NCBI GenBank assembly: GCA_903937385.1
Contig: CAIZZF010000026.1
Span: 248,001-312,000, forward strand
DNA from: an uncultured Holophagaceae bacterium
Lineage (GTDB): Bacteria; Acidobacteriota; Holophagae; Holophagales; Holophagaceae
Direction of reading: 5' to 3'
DNA: 64,000 nucleotides
Translations under genes and position numbers: made by a program
In this document: positions 31,823 through 41,159 of the stretch, piece by piece
Layout of the letters: the number at the start of each line of letters is the position of its first letter
Numbering within the stretch: the stretch's first letter is position 1
The notes under the pieces: model-generated
Databases searched by the model: none
What the model saw: the letters and a program-made list of their open reading frames with translations, nothing else
What the model was told of the DNA's origin: nothing

Positions 31823-33292
31823 ATGACTTCCCGGGATCAGGCCCTCCTCGCTGCACCTCCGCTGACGGAGGAAGCCGACCGTCTGCCCCCGGCCCACAAG
31901 CTCTATGCCCTGCGGACGCTGCCCCTGGGGGACATCAAGGCCATCGGCTTCGACATGGACCACACGCTGGCCCGGTACCGCTCGCCGGAGATCGATGAGC
32001 TGGCCTTCAAGAAGGCCGCCCGGCTGCTGGTGCGGGAGCGCGGCTACTCCCCCTGGCTGCTCGAGGTCGCCTACAACCCCACCTTCGCGGTGCGCGGCCT
32101 GGTGCTGGACGGGATCCGGGGCAACCTCCTGAAGCTCAACCGCGAGCGCCAGGTGGTGCGGGCCTGCCATGGCAGCAAAGCCATGCCCCGGCCCGCCCTG
32201 GACCTTGTCTACAGCCGACGGCGCCTGGCCACCTCCGCCAAGGGCTTCCGCAGCATCGACACCCTGTTCGAGATCCCTGAGAGCTTCCTCTACGCCCAGC
32301 TGGTGGACGGCCTGGACCAGGGCATCCTGAAGGCCGAGAACTACCTCCAGCTCTTCCAGGATGCCCGGTGGGCCATCGACACCGCCCACCGCAACGGGGA
32401 GATGAAGACCGAGATCCTCGCCCACCGCGACTTCTTCATCGCCCAGGATCCCCAGCTGGCCTTGGCCCTGGACCGCCTGAAGCGCGAGGGCAAGAAGCTG
32501 TTCCTGCTCACCAACAGCGAGTGGAGCTTCACCAACGGCGTGCTGGGCCACCTGCTCGACGGGCAGGACGAGGCCCGACCCCACTGGGCCGACTACTTCG
32601 ACCTGATCGTGGTGAGCAGCCGCAAGCCGGCCTTCTTCCTGGAGACTCCCGAGGCCAGGCCGCTGGAGGGTCACCCCCGCTGCTTCACAGGCGGCCACAC
32701 CGCCTGGCTGGAGGCCCTGCTCGGCGCCCAGGGGGAGCAGGTGCTCTACGTGGGCGACCACATCTACGGCGACGTGCTTCGCTCGAAGAAGAATGCCTCC
32801 TGGCGCACCCTGCTGCTCGTGCCTGAGCTGGAGCGCGAGCTGAAGCTGCTGGAGGCGAAGGCGGATGACCTGCGCACCCTCCTGCGGCTGGAGACTGCGC
32901 GGCGGCGGACTCTGCGCCGCAGCTCCGTGCTCATGGACCAGTGGAAGCGGAACCGCGTGCGCCGCCACGTGCTGGGGCCCCGCCTCAGTCCGGATGCCAC
33001 CGTGGCGCTGGACCACGAGGCAGCCCACCTGGCGGCCAGCACGGAGGCGCTGCAGCGGCGGGCAGAGCTGCAGAGCCTGGAGCTGGACCGGCTCATGGCC
33101 GCGGTGGAAGCTGCCTTCAATCCCATGTGGGGCCCTATGTTCCGGGACCGGGATGAGCAGACCCGCTTCGCAGACCAGATCCAGCAGTTCGCCTGCGCCT
33201 ACACGGGCAAGGTCGGGAACCTCTACATGGTGGACTCCCACAGCACCCTGTACGCCCCGGTGCCTGCCCTGCCCCACGAGCGGCTGGGCTGA
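31823..33292 (+). CDS. HAD-IG family 5'-nucleotidase
   Basis: IKAIGFDMDHTLARYRSPEIDELAFKKA; LFLLTNSEWSFTNGVLGHLL; VLYVGDHIYGDVLRSKK. Confidence 0.92.
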   Translation: MTSRDQALLAAPPLTEEADRLPPAHKLYALRTLPLGDIKAIGFDMDHTLARYRSPEIDELAFKKAARLLVRERGYSPWLLEVAYNPTFAVRGLVLDGIRGNLLKLNRERQVVRACHGSKAMPRPALDLVYSRRRLATSAKGFRSIDTLFEIPESFLYAQLVDGLDQGILKAENYLQLFQDARWAIDTAHRNGEMKTEILAHRDFFIAQDPQLALALDRLKREGKKLFLLTNSEWSFTNGVLGHLLDGQDEARPHWADYFDLIVVSSRKPAFFLETPEARPLEGHPRCFTGGHTAWLEALLGAQGEQVLYVGDHIYGDVLRSKKNASWRTLLLVPELERELKLLEAKADDLRTLLRLETARRRTLRRSSVLMDQWKRNRVRRHVLGPRLSPDATVALDHEAAHLAASTEALQRRAELQSLELDRLMAAVEAAFNPMWGPMFRDRDEQTRFADQIQQFACAYTGKVGNLYMVDSHSTLYAPVPALPHERLG

Positions 33293-33331
33293 CGGCGCCA
33301 TCAACAGACTCGGGGTAATCAGGCGCTTCGC

Positions 33332-35713
33332 CTACTTCGTCCGCTGCCCCATGACCCGGTTGAGCATGGCCTCCAGCTCCACGCTGCTGAAGGGCTTCTT
33401 CAAGAAGTCGGCGAAGCCCTGGGTGATGGCCTCGTCCCGGGAGGCCGGCAGGGCGTAGCCGCTGCAGAGAATCCCCGGCAGCCCCGGCCGGACGGCCCGC
33501 ATGGCCTTGAAGGCTTCGACGCCCCCCAGGCGGGGCATGGTGGCATCCAGGATCACCAGGTCAAAGACCTCCGGCCGCTGATTGAAGGCGTCGAGGGCTT
33601 CCTGGCCGTCCGCTACTGGCACCACCTCCAGGCCGAACCAGGTCTCCAGCATCTCGGCCATGACCTCGCGCAGCTCCACCTCGTCATCGGCCAGGAGCAC
33701 GAGGTTCCGAGCGCGGGGCCCTGCCACCGGCGCGACCGGCACACTCTCCTGCGCCTCCGGCGAAGGGAAGTGCACCCGGAACACGCTGCCGACGCCAGGG
33801 ATGCTCTCGACCTGGAGACCTCCCCGGTGGCTCCGCACGATGCCCAGGGCCGCGGGCAGCCCCAGCCCCCGCCCCAGGTCCCGGGTGGAGTAGAACGGGT
33901 CGAAGATGTCGGGCAGGCTCGCCGCGTCGATGCCGTGGCCCTGGTCCGAGACCTCGAGCACCGCATAGGAGCCGGGCTCCACCGGCTCGGGCCAGTACCC
34001 GGTGCCCAGGTCCAGGGGCGTGACCGTCCGCAGGTAGGTGCGGACGCGAACGACGCCCTGGGAGGTGTTGGCCTCCTGGGCGTTGGTGACGAGGCCCTCC
34101 ACCACCCGACCCACCAGGAGGGGATCCACCATGACCCGAGGCAGGGTCTGAGAGAAGTCCCGGAGCACCGGCAGCCGCAGGCGGTCCAGCGCTTCCGCGA
34201 TGAGGGGGGTGAGCTCCAGGGACTCCGGTCGCCGGAGGTCTCCTCCGGAGCTGTGCAGGATGTCGCGGCTGAGGCGGCTGGCCCGGTCCAGGGCGGTCTT
34301 CAGCCGCTGCAGGTAGAGGTGCCCGCGAGAGTCCTCGGGCATGGCAGTCTCGGCCATCTCCAGGTTCGCCACCATGGCCTGAAAGATGTTGTTGAAGTCA
34401 TGGGCGATGCCGCCGGAGAGCAGCCCCAGGCTCTCCATCTTCCGGGCCTTGACCAGGGCCTCCTCGGCCTTGCGGCGCTCGACGATGCTCCACAGCCCGT
34501 TCATGAAGAGGGTCAGCTGCTCGACGTCCTGCTCTTCGTAGGGGTCCGGCTTGTTCCCGATGCCCACTACCGCCACGATCTGGCTGCCGCTGAAGAGCGG
34601 CACGCTCATGAACCGGGAGAGCGGCGCATCACCATCAGGTCCGCCCTTGAGCATGGGGTCCGGCGCCGAGAGGTCGTTGCGAAGGATCGGCCGCCGCTGG
34701 CGCACCACCTCACCCCAGAGGCCCGCGTTCTCCAGCTTGTAGGTCGTCATTGGCCCCTTGACGGCACCGGCCTCCAGGACCTCCCTGGACCAGGAGTGGA
34801 GGGTGAACTCCTGGGTGCCCTCGTCGTAGAAGTAGATGCAGCCGATGGCGCTGTCAGTGAGGGCCACCGCCTCGTCCAGGCCGTAGTCGAGGATCTCCCG
34901 GATGCTGGCGCCTTCCACCTGGTTCAGTCGGACCAGGGCGCCGAGCCGGTCCGCGTTCTGCTGGACCTTGGCCTCGCTGGCCCGCAGGGCCTCCTCGACC
35001 CGCCGCAAGTCCGTGACATCGACCATGCAGCACACAGCGCCGGAGATGTGCCCCTCAGGATCCCGAAGCGGAGTTGCAGAGGCCATGAGCTGCCGCACCT
35101 CGCCATCTGCGAAGGCCAGCTCCAGCGACTGCCCCTGGACCCGCTCCCCGAGCAGGGCGGCCTGCTGCATGGGCATCTCCTCCGGTAGCAGCTCCCGGCC
35201 CTCCCGGAGCAGGCGGAAGTGCCCAGGCTGCTCCCCGGGGGAGGCCGACTTCGAGTGGTTCGCCCCGGGGGCCATGCGGAGGAGGGCCTCGGCGGCCGTG
35301 TTTCCACGGATGACGGCGCACAGAGGATCTTCGGCGATCCAGAGAGGTACGGGCGTCGCGGCCATCACGGCCTTCAGCTTGTCCGCCTCGGCCATGGCGC
35401 GGCTGGCCGCCTCCAGCTGCCCGACGACCTGCTCGGCCTTGGACCGGAAGAGGCCCCGGATGAGGAGCACCCCGGCCAGCATCAGGCCCGAGATGATCAG
35501 ACCCAGGACCTCGTTGGGCAGCAGCTGCGCAGGCATGCCGGCCTCGGCCAGCTCCGCCAGCACATAGAGGCGGCGGGCGGCCATGAGCACCAGCGCCAGG
35601 GAGAGCAGCATCCAGGCGAGCGGCTTCCGGGCGGTCCGGTTGATGCGGACGGCGAAGCCCGCCGCAGCAATCTGCAGCGCCACCGAGACCAGGATGATCA
35701 CAAGGTTCAGCAA
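33332..35713 (-). CDS. Hybrid sensor histidine kinase (TM, PAS, GAF, HK, receiver)
   Basis: SGGIAHDFNNIFQAMVANLEMA H-box; receiver NLVLLADDEVELREVMAEML...DLVILDATMPRLGGVEAFKAMRAV. Confidence 0.92.
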   Translation of the reverse strand: MLNLVIILVSVALQIAAAGFAVRINRTARKPLAWMLLSLALVLMAARRLYVLAELAEAGMPAQLLPNEVLGLIISGLMLAGVLLIRGLFRSKAEQVVGQLEAASRAMAEADKLKAVMAATPVPLWIAEDPLCAVIRGNTAAEALLRMAPGANHSKSASPGEQPGHFRLLREGRELLPEEMPMQQAALLGERVQGQSLELAFADGEVRQLMASATPLRDPEGHISGAVCCMVDVTDLRRVEEALRASEAKVQQNADRLGALVRLNQVEGASIREILDYGLDEAVALTDSAIGCIYFYDEGTQEFTLHSWSREVLEAGAVKGPMTTYKLENAGLWGEVVRQRRPILRNDLSAPDPMLKGGPDGDAPLSRFMSVPLFSGSQIVAVVGIGNKPDPYEEQDVEQLTLFMNGLWSIVERRKAEEALVKARKMESLGLLSGGIAHDFNNIFQAMVANLEMAETAMPEDSRGHLYLQRLKTALDRASRLSRDILHSSGGDLRRPESLELTPLIAEALDRLRLPVLRDFSQTLPRVMVDPLLVGRVVEGLVTNAQEANTSQGVVRVRTYLRTVTPLDLGTGYWPEPVEPGSYAVLEVSDQGHGIDAASLPDIFDPFYSTRDLGRGLGLPAALGIVRSHRGGLQVESIPGVGSVFRVHFPSPEAQESVPVAPVAGPRARNLVLLADDEVELREVMAEMLETWFGLEVVPVADGQEALDAFNQRPEVFDLVILDATMPRLGGVEAFKAMRAVRPGLPGILCSGYALPASRDEAITQGFADFLKKPFSSVELEAMLNRVMGQRTK

Positions 35714-35768
35714 GGGAGCCTTCCCTCGAAACCCTATCGGCAGCCGGGGCGCGCTTAGTAAATTCCGC

Positions 35769-37007
35769 TCAGGACTGGGGGCGATTCCCGTCCCTGGCCC
35801 GGGCGATGACCTGCCGAATGGCCGCCACCACCTGATCCTGGTCAGCCTCGGTCAGTCCCGGCCAGAGCGGCAGGCTGAGCAGGCGCTCCCCGCTCCACTC
35901 GCTGTGGGGCAGTCCATCCTTGGGTAGGTGCTGGGGATGGGCGGTATAGAAGTCCCGGTACCAGGGATGGAGGTGCGCCGGCCGGTAGTGGATGCCGGTG
36001 CCGATGTTCTCCTCCTTGAGCGCCGCGACGAAGGCATCGCGGTCCAGGCCCAGCTTCTCCGGGTGGATGCGCAGCACGAAGAGGTGGAAGCAGTGACCGT
36101 GGTCCGCGTCCCCGGGCCAGGGCAGCAGAACCTCGTCCAGATCGGCCAGCAGCTCCAGGTAGCGGCGGAAGAGGTGCCCCCGGCGGGCATTGAAGCCGTC
36201 CAGCTTCTGGAGCTGATGCAGCCCCATGGCGGCCTGCAGGTCCATGAAGTTGGCCTTGCGACCGGGCTCGAAGACCTCGGTGTGGGGGCTGCCCTCCTTG
36301 GCGAAGCGCTTCCACGCATCGCGGTCGATCCCGTGGAAGCGCAGGCGCTTGATGCGACCTTCGTAGTCGTCGTTGAAGAAGGCGATGGCGCCGCCCTCTC
36401 CGGTGGTCATGTTCTTGTTGGGGTGGAAGCTGTAGACACTCATGACCGAGCGCTGGTTGCCGCCGATCTTGGTGCCGCGGTAGTGGGCGCCCATGGCCTG
36501 GGCCGCGTCCTCCACCACCCAGAGGCCATGCTTTTCCGCCAGGGCCCAGATGGCCTCCATCGGACAGGGCAGGCCCGTGAGGTGCACGGGGATGATGCCC
36601 ACGGTGCGGGGCGTGATGGCCGCCTCCAGCTTGGCGGGATCGAGGTTCAGGGTCACGGGGTCGATGTCCACCAGCACCGGCACGCCCCCCTGCAGCACCA
36701 CCGTGCTGAGGGTGCTCACCCAGGTCAGCGAGGTGGTGATGACCTCATCGCCGGGCTGGAGGCCCAGCACCTGCATCGTGATCTCCTGGGCCGTGGTGGC
36801 GCTGTTCATGGCCAGGCAGTGGGGCACCCCGTTGTAGGCCTGCAGGGCCTCCTCGAACTTGGCGGACTTGGGCCCCGTGGTGATCCACCCGCTGTGGATC
36901 GTGTCGATGATCTCGGCGATCTCCTCCTCCCCCACCATCGGGCGGGTGAAAGGCAGGAACTCGGGGCGGCGGACGTACGTCACGGGGACTCCAGGCTGGC
37001 AGTCCAT
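35769..37007 (-). CDS. DegT/DnrJ/EryC1/StrS (ArnB-like) aminotransferase
   Basis: SGWITTGPKSAKFEEALQAYNGVPHCLAMNSATTAQEITMQVLGLQPGDEVITTSLTWVSTLSTVV; SFHPNKNMTTGEGGAI. Confidence 0.93.
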   Translation of the reverse strand: MDCQPGVPVTYVRRPEFLPFTRPMVGEEEIAEIIDTIHSGWITTGPKSAKFEEALQAYNGVPHCLAMNSATTAQEITMQVLGLQPGDEVITTSLTWVSTLSTVVLQGGVPVLVDIDPVTLNLDPAKLEAAITPRTVGIIPVHLTGLPCPMEAIWALAEKHGLWVVEDAAQAMGAHYRGTKIGGNQRSVMSVYSFHPNKNMTTGEGGAIAFFNDDYEGRIKRLRFHGIDRDAWKRFAKEGSPHTEVFEPGRKANFMDLQAAMGLHQLQKLDGFNARRGHLFRRYLELLADLDEVLLPWPGDADHGHCFHLFVLRIHPEKLGLDRDAFVAALKEENIGTGIHYRPAHLHPWYRDFYTAHPQHLPKDGLPHSEWSGERLLSLPLWPGLTEADQDQVVAAIRQVIARARDGNRPQS

Positions 37008-37037
37008 TGTTCCATATCGCGGAGCGTGGCTCCGCGA

Positions 37038-38480
37038 TCACGCAATCTGCATCGTGATCCGCAGGGTGCTGCCGTGGCCGAGGCCTTCGCTGCTCAAGCT
37101 GATGGTGCCGCCCATCATCTCCATGAGGTGCTTGCAGATCACCAGGCCCAGGCCCGTGCCACCGTACTCACGGCTGTGGCCACCTTCCGCCTGGGCGAAC
37201 TTCTGGAAGAGCCGGGCCTGGGACTCGAGGCTGACCCCAATGCCTGTATCCACTACGGAGAGGCTGACCACGCCGGGATGCCGCTCCACCCGGATGGATA
37301 CCCAGCCCTCCTTGGTGAACTTGAGAGCGTTAGAGAGCAGGTTCAACAGCACCTGCTTGAGCCGGTTCGGATCCACCAGGACCTCGGGGATGTCACTCGG
37401 CTCCGGCCAGACCAGCTCGACCCCCGGCTTGCGCGGATAGGCCTCGGCGATGGGCCGGACCTCATCCAGCAGCACCCCGAGGCTGACAGGCTCTGGATGG
37501 GTCTCCAGCTTGCCGGACTCGATCTTGGCCAGGTCCAGGATGTCGTTCAGGAGGCCCAGCAGGTGCTGGCCCGAGATGTAGCTGTCCTGCAACATCGAGC
37601 GCATCTCGTCGGCGTCATCGTAGAGGCCATCCATGACGAGGCGGGTGAAGCCGAGGATACCTGTCAGTGGCGTGCGCAGCTCATGGCTGGTCAGGGCCAG
37701 GAACTCGCTCTTGAGCTGGTCGGCCTCGCGCAGGGCGTCGTTGACGCGCTCCAGCTCCATGGCCTGGCGCTGGAGTGCGTCGCGCTGCTCGGACAGGTCC
37801 CGGAACAGCCAGGCGTTGTAGAGCGAGATGGCCGCCTGCCGCTGGAGGATGGTGATGGAGTCGAGGTCCTCTTCCTCCCAGCGCCGGTCCGCGGGCATGG
37901 CCAGGATGGCGAACCCCAGGAGCAGCAGCTGATGCTCGAAAGGGATGAAGTAGAGCGGTGACCCGTCCCCGCTGCGGAGGTCATCCAGGATGCCGTGGTC
38001 GCAGGGGGCGTCCAGCCACTGGCTCTGGAACAGCACCAGCGGCGTCTCGGGAAACGGGTTCGGGGCCGACAGCCGCATGGCGGACCACTGGGCCTTGGCC
38101 AGGCCCGTGCCCTCTTTGGGGACGTAGCCGGCCCCGCCATCCTCCAGGGTCCAGACCACGGCACGCCGGCAGTGGAACTCCTGGGCCAGCACGTCCAGCA
38201 CCACGCTGACCACCTGCCCACCCTTGGATGTGGCGGCCAGGATCTCCGACACATGCTGCAGCACCTGCATCTGGTGGGAGCGGCGCCCCAGCTTGGCGCG
38301 CAGGTCCCGGATCTCCTGCATGGACTGGGTCAGCTGCCGCTGGGTCTGCATGAGCTCTGCCAGCAGCTCAGAACCCTGGGGCCGCACCGTCGGCACGGTG
38401 GGCAGCTGCCGAGGACCCGAGCTGGTCTTGACGGGGGGCGGCAGCGGTTTGGGACCCGACGAGTCGTTCGAGCTGGACAT
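37038..38480 (-). CDS. Cytoplasmic GAF-domain sensor histidine kinase
   Basis: SEFLALTSHELRTPLTGILGFTRLVMDG; FAQAEGGHSREYGGTGLGLVICKHLMEMMGG. Confidence 0.92.
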   Translation of the reverse strand: MSSSNDSSGPKPLPPPVKTSSGPRQLPTVPTVRPQGSELLAELMQTQRQLTQSMQEIRDLRAKLGRRSHQMQVLQHVSEILAATSKGGQVVSVVLDVLAQEFHCRRAVVWTLEDGGAGYVPKEGTGLAKAQWSAMRLSAPNPFPETPLVLFQSQWLDAPCDHGILDDLRSGDGSPLYFIPFEHQLLLLGFAILAMPADRRWEEEDLDSITILQRQAAISLYNAWLFRDLSEQRDALQRQAMELERVNDALREADQLKSEFLALTSHELRTPLTGILGFTRLVMDGLYDDADEMRSMLQDSYISGQHLLGLLNDILDLAKIESGKLETHPEPVSLGVLLDEVRPIAEAYPRKPGVELVWPEPSDIPEVLVDPNRLKQVLLNLLSNALKFTKEGWVSIRVERHPGVVSLSVVDTGIGVSLESQARLFQKFAQAEGGHSREYGGTGLGLVICKHLMEMMGGTISLSSEGLGHGSTLRITMQIA

Positions 38481-38546
38481 GGTCCCCAAGCATGGCCGCC
38501 CACAGCAGTGCTGCCAAGGGGTGCAGAATGCGTCCAAGATGGAGAC

Positions 38547-39770
38547 ATGGCGAACCGCGCCCCCACCTTCTCCCTCCAACGGATCATTTTCCTGGCCGTC
38601 TCTCTGGTGCTCTGCGTCCAGGTGGGCTGGTGGATCAGCGTCCAGATCCGGGAGTCCCGGCGGCTGCTGGAGGCCCGCTCCCAGGCCCTGCAGGCCAGTC
38701 GGGCCGAGGCCTGGCAGCTGGACAGCCTCAGCATCCTCAACGCCATCCATGCCCGGCCCGACCGCTCCTCCCGAGTTGGAGCCGTCGAGGGCCAGCTGCC
38801 AACCCTGCCCAGCTTCGAAGAGCGCCGCCAGGCCATTCAGCGGAAATACCCCCACGTGGCCCTGGTGCCGACGCCGCACTCGCCCGACGACCTCGCCCTG
38901 CTGGACGGCGCGGCCTTCCTGTCCCTGCGCCCCGAGCCCCTGGCCGAGCTGCGCAACCAGCGCTGGCACTCCGTCTTCCGGGCCGCCACCGAAGGCGCCT
39001 TCATGGTGGTGGTGGTGCTCTCGGGCCTGGTGCTCCTCTACCGCAAGCTCTCCGAGGAGCTGGACCTGCGGCTGCGGCAGCGCAATTTCACCTCCGCGGT
39101 CACCCATGAGCTGAAGACGCCCATCGCCTCCCTGCGCGTCTGGACCGAGACTCTGTTCACCCGCACCCTGCCCGAAGAGCAGCGGACCCGCATCCGGACC
39201 CTCATGGAGAAGGATCTGGAGCGGCTCAATGAGCTGGTGGGCAACCTGCTGGACGTGGCCCGGGCCGAGTCCGGCAGCCTGGTGCTGCACCTGGTGCCCC
39301 TGGAGCTGGGCCCCTGGCTCCGCGGCATCTGCGAAGCCATGGACCAGCGGCTGGGCGCCGGCGAGCTCGGGCTGAAGCTGGAGTTCACCTCGGAGCCCCT
39401 CTGGATCGAGGCGGACCCCAAGGCCCTGGGCACCGTGGTGGAGAACCTGCTCTCGAACGCCTACAAGTACGCAGCCGAGCCCCGGGAGACCACAGTCACC
39501 CTCGACGGGGATGGCGATGAGGTCCTGCTCGTGGTCAGCGACCTGGGCCACGGCCTCGCCCCCAAGGACCTGCCTCGGGTCTTCCACCGCTTCTTCCGGG
39601 TCGGGGACGAGATGACCCGCCAGGTGGCCGGGACAGGCCTGGGCCTCTTCCTGGTGAAGGAGATCACCACGCGCCACGGGGGCAAGGTGCAGGCCTTCAG
39701 CCGGGGCCCTGGCCTGGGTGCGGCCTTCACCGTGCGCCTGCCCCGCATCCCCAGGCCCGCCGATGTCTGA
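38547..39770 (+). CDS. Membrane sensor histidine kinase
   Basis: N-terminal TM; FTSAVTHELKTPIASLRVWTETLF; RQVAGTGLGLFLVKEITTRHGG. Confidence 0.92.
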   Translation: MANRAPTFSLQRIIFLAVSLVLCVQVGWWISVQIRESRRLLEARSQALQASRAEAWQLDSLSILNAIHARPDRSSRVGAVEGQLPTLPSFEERRQAIQRKYPHVALVPTPHSPDDLALLDGAAFLSLRPEPLAELRNQRWHSVFRAATEGAFMVVVVLSGLVLLYRKLSEELDLRLRQRNFTSAVTHELKTPIASLRVWTETLFTRTLPEEQRTRIRTLMEKDLERLNELVGNLLDVARAESGSLVLHLVPLELGPWLRGICEAMDQRLGAGELGLKLEFTSEPLWIEADPKALGTVVENLLSNAYKYAAEPRETTVTLDGDGDEVLLVVSDLGHGLAPKDLPRVFHRFFRVGDEMTRQVAGTGLGLFLVKEITTRHGGKVQAFSRGPGLGAAFTVRLPRIPRPADV

Positions 39771-40386
39771 GCCCAGCCTGCCGATCCGCCCGGAGACGGC
39801 CCTGGTCCAGGCCGCTGCCCAGGGAGACCCCGAGGCCTTCGAGGCCCTGGTGCGCCCTCACCTAGGCATGCTTTTCCGGGTCATCGACCGGATCCTGGGC
39901 AACGAGGCCGAGAGCCAGGACGCCCTCCAGGACGCCCTGCTGACCCTCCACCGGGAGCTGCCGGGCTTCCAGGGGGCCAGCAAGTTCAGCACCTGGGCCT
40001 ATCGGATCTGCGTGAACCAGGCCCTCATGGCCCGCCGGAAGCGGGTCCGGCGCCGGGAGGATGCCATCGAGGATCTGATGCCACGTTTCGGGGACGACGG
40101 GCATCACATGAACGTCGACACCCTGATCGATTGGAGTGAGGACGCGGAGGCCCTGATGCATGTCGAGCAAGATGAGCTCAAGGCCAAGGTGCGCCAGGGC
40201 CTGGATCGCCTCTCCGACGATCAGCGCGCGGTGTTCGTGCTGCGGGACCTGGAGGGCTGGAACACCGAGGAGATCGCCCAGCACCTCGGCCTCACCCGCG
40301 AGCTGGTGCGCCAGCGTGTCCACCGCGCCCGGCTGGCCCTGCGTGCCCTGCTGCCCGAGTTCGCCCCGGCCCCGGAGGGGAAATGA
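39763..40386 (+). CDS. ECF-family RNA polymerase sigma factor
   Basis: DALQDALLTLHRELPGFQGASKFSTWAYRICVNQALMARRKRVRRRED; VFVLRDLEGWNTEEIAQHLGLTRELVRQRVHRARLALR. Confidence 0.93.
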   Translation: MSEPSLPIRPETALVQAAAQGDPEAFEALVRPHLGMLFRVIDRILGNEAESQDALQDALLTLHRELPGFQGASKFSTWAYRICVNQALMARRKRVRRREDAIEDLMPRFGDDGHHMNVDTLIDWSEDAEALMHVEQDELKAKVRQGLDRLSDDQRAVFVLRDLEGWNTEEIAQHLGLTRELVRQRVHRARLALRALLPEFAPAPEGK

Positions 40387-41159
40387 CCATCCTCATCCCC
40401 ACCTGTGAGCAGTTCACCAATCTCCTGACCGACTACGAGGAGGGCGCCCTGGGCCCCCTGGACTGGCTGGGCATGAAGCTCCACCTGGCCCTCTGCCCTC
40501 CCTGCCAGACCTTCCTCCGCAGCTTCGAGCGCACCCCCGCTCTGCTCCGCCAGGCCTGGGAGGGCGCGGCGGAGGCCCCGGCGGAGCACGCCCTCGCCAG
40601 TGTCCTGGCCGCGCTGCGCGAAGGGCGCCAGCCCCGGGGCCCTCAGCACCACCCGGAGCCCGAGGCCTGGACCGCCCTCCATGACAGCAGCGACCTCTTC
40701 ACCGCCCTGCTCCTGCGGCTCCACCTGGGCCACTGTCCCTCCTGCCGGGCAGCGCAAGGGGACGAGCTCGCCTTGACGCCAACGGCGGCGGATCCCCTGG
40801 AAGCCCTCCGTCCCCACCTGCCTGCGGAGTCCCGCTGGCGCTGGTCCCGCATCGGGGACGGCCGCATCGCAAGGGTGCTGGCCGACGCCCAGAGCGGCGC
40901 CACCCTGAGCCTGGCCCGGCTCCAGGGGGGCGGCACCGTGCCTCGCCACGACCACGTGGGCGAGGAAGTCTCGGTGCTGCTCTGTGGCGGCCTCCAGGAT
41001 GGCCCGGCCCACCTGGGTCCTGGCGACTGGATTGCCCACGGCCCCGGCTACCTGCACGCCCCCGAGGCCGATCCCCAGGGCGAGTGCTGGGCCCTGGTCC
41101 GCCTGGAAGCCGGCATTCGCTTCGAGGGCTGGCGCGGGCTGTTTGGCACGGTCCGCTAG
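40383..41159 (+). CDS. ChrR-like anti-sigma factor: two HxxxCxxC zinc-finger-like segments plus C-terminal cupin
   Basis: LHLALCPPC and LHLGHCPSC motifs; cupin-like GTVPRHDHVGEEVSVLLCGGLQDG...GDWIAHGPGYLHAP; ATGA overlap with the sigma gene. Confidence 0.85.
   Translation: MTILIPTCEQFTNLLTDYEEGALGPLDWLGMKLHLALCPPCQTFLRSFERTPALLRQAWEGAAEAPAEHALASVLAALREGRQPRGPQHHPEPEAWTALHDSSDLFTALLLRLHLGHCPSCRAAQGDELALTPTAADPLEALRPHLPAESRWRWSRIGDGRIARVLADAQSGATLSLARLQGGGTVPRHDHVGEEVSVLLCGGLQDGPAHLGPGDWIAHGPGYLHAPEADPQGECWALVRLEAGIRFEGWRGLFGTVR

Noticed and set aside
30527-33304. 925-aa minus-strand ORF
   Set aside because: Antisense to clear HAD nucleotidase, SprT-like and other + strand genes; His/Gln/Gly/Leu-rich composition is typical of GC-rich antisense frames
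35928-37961. 677-aa plus-strand ORF
   Set aside because: Antisense to the DegT aminotransferase and a histidine kinase
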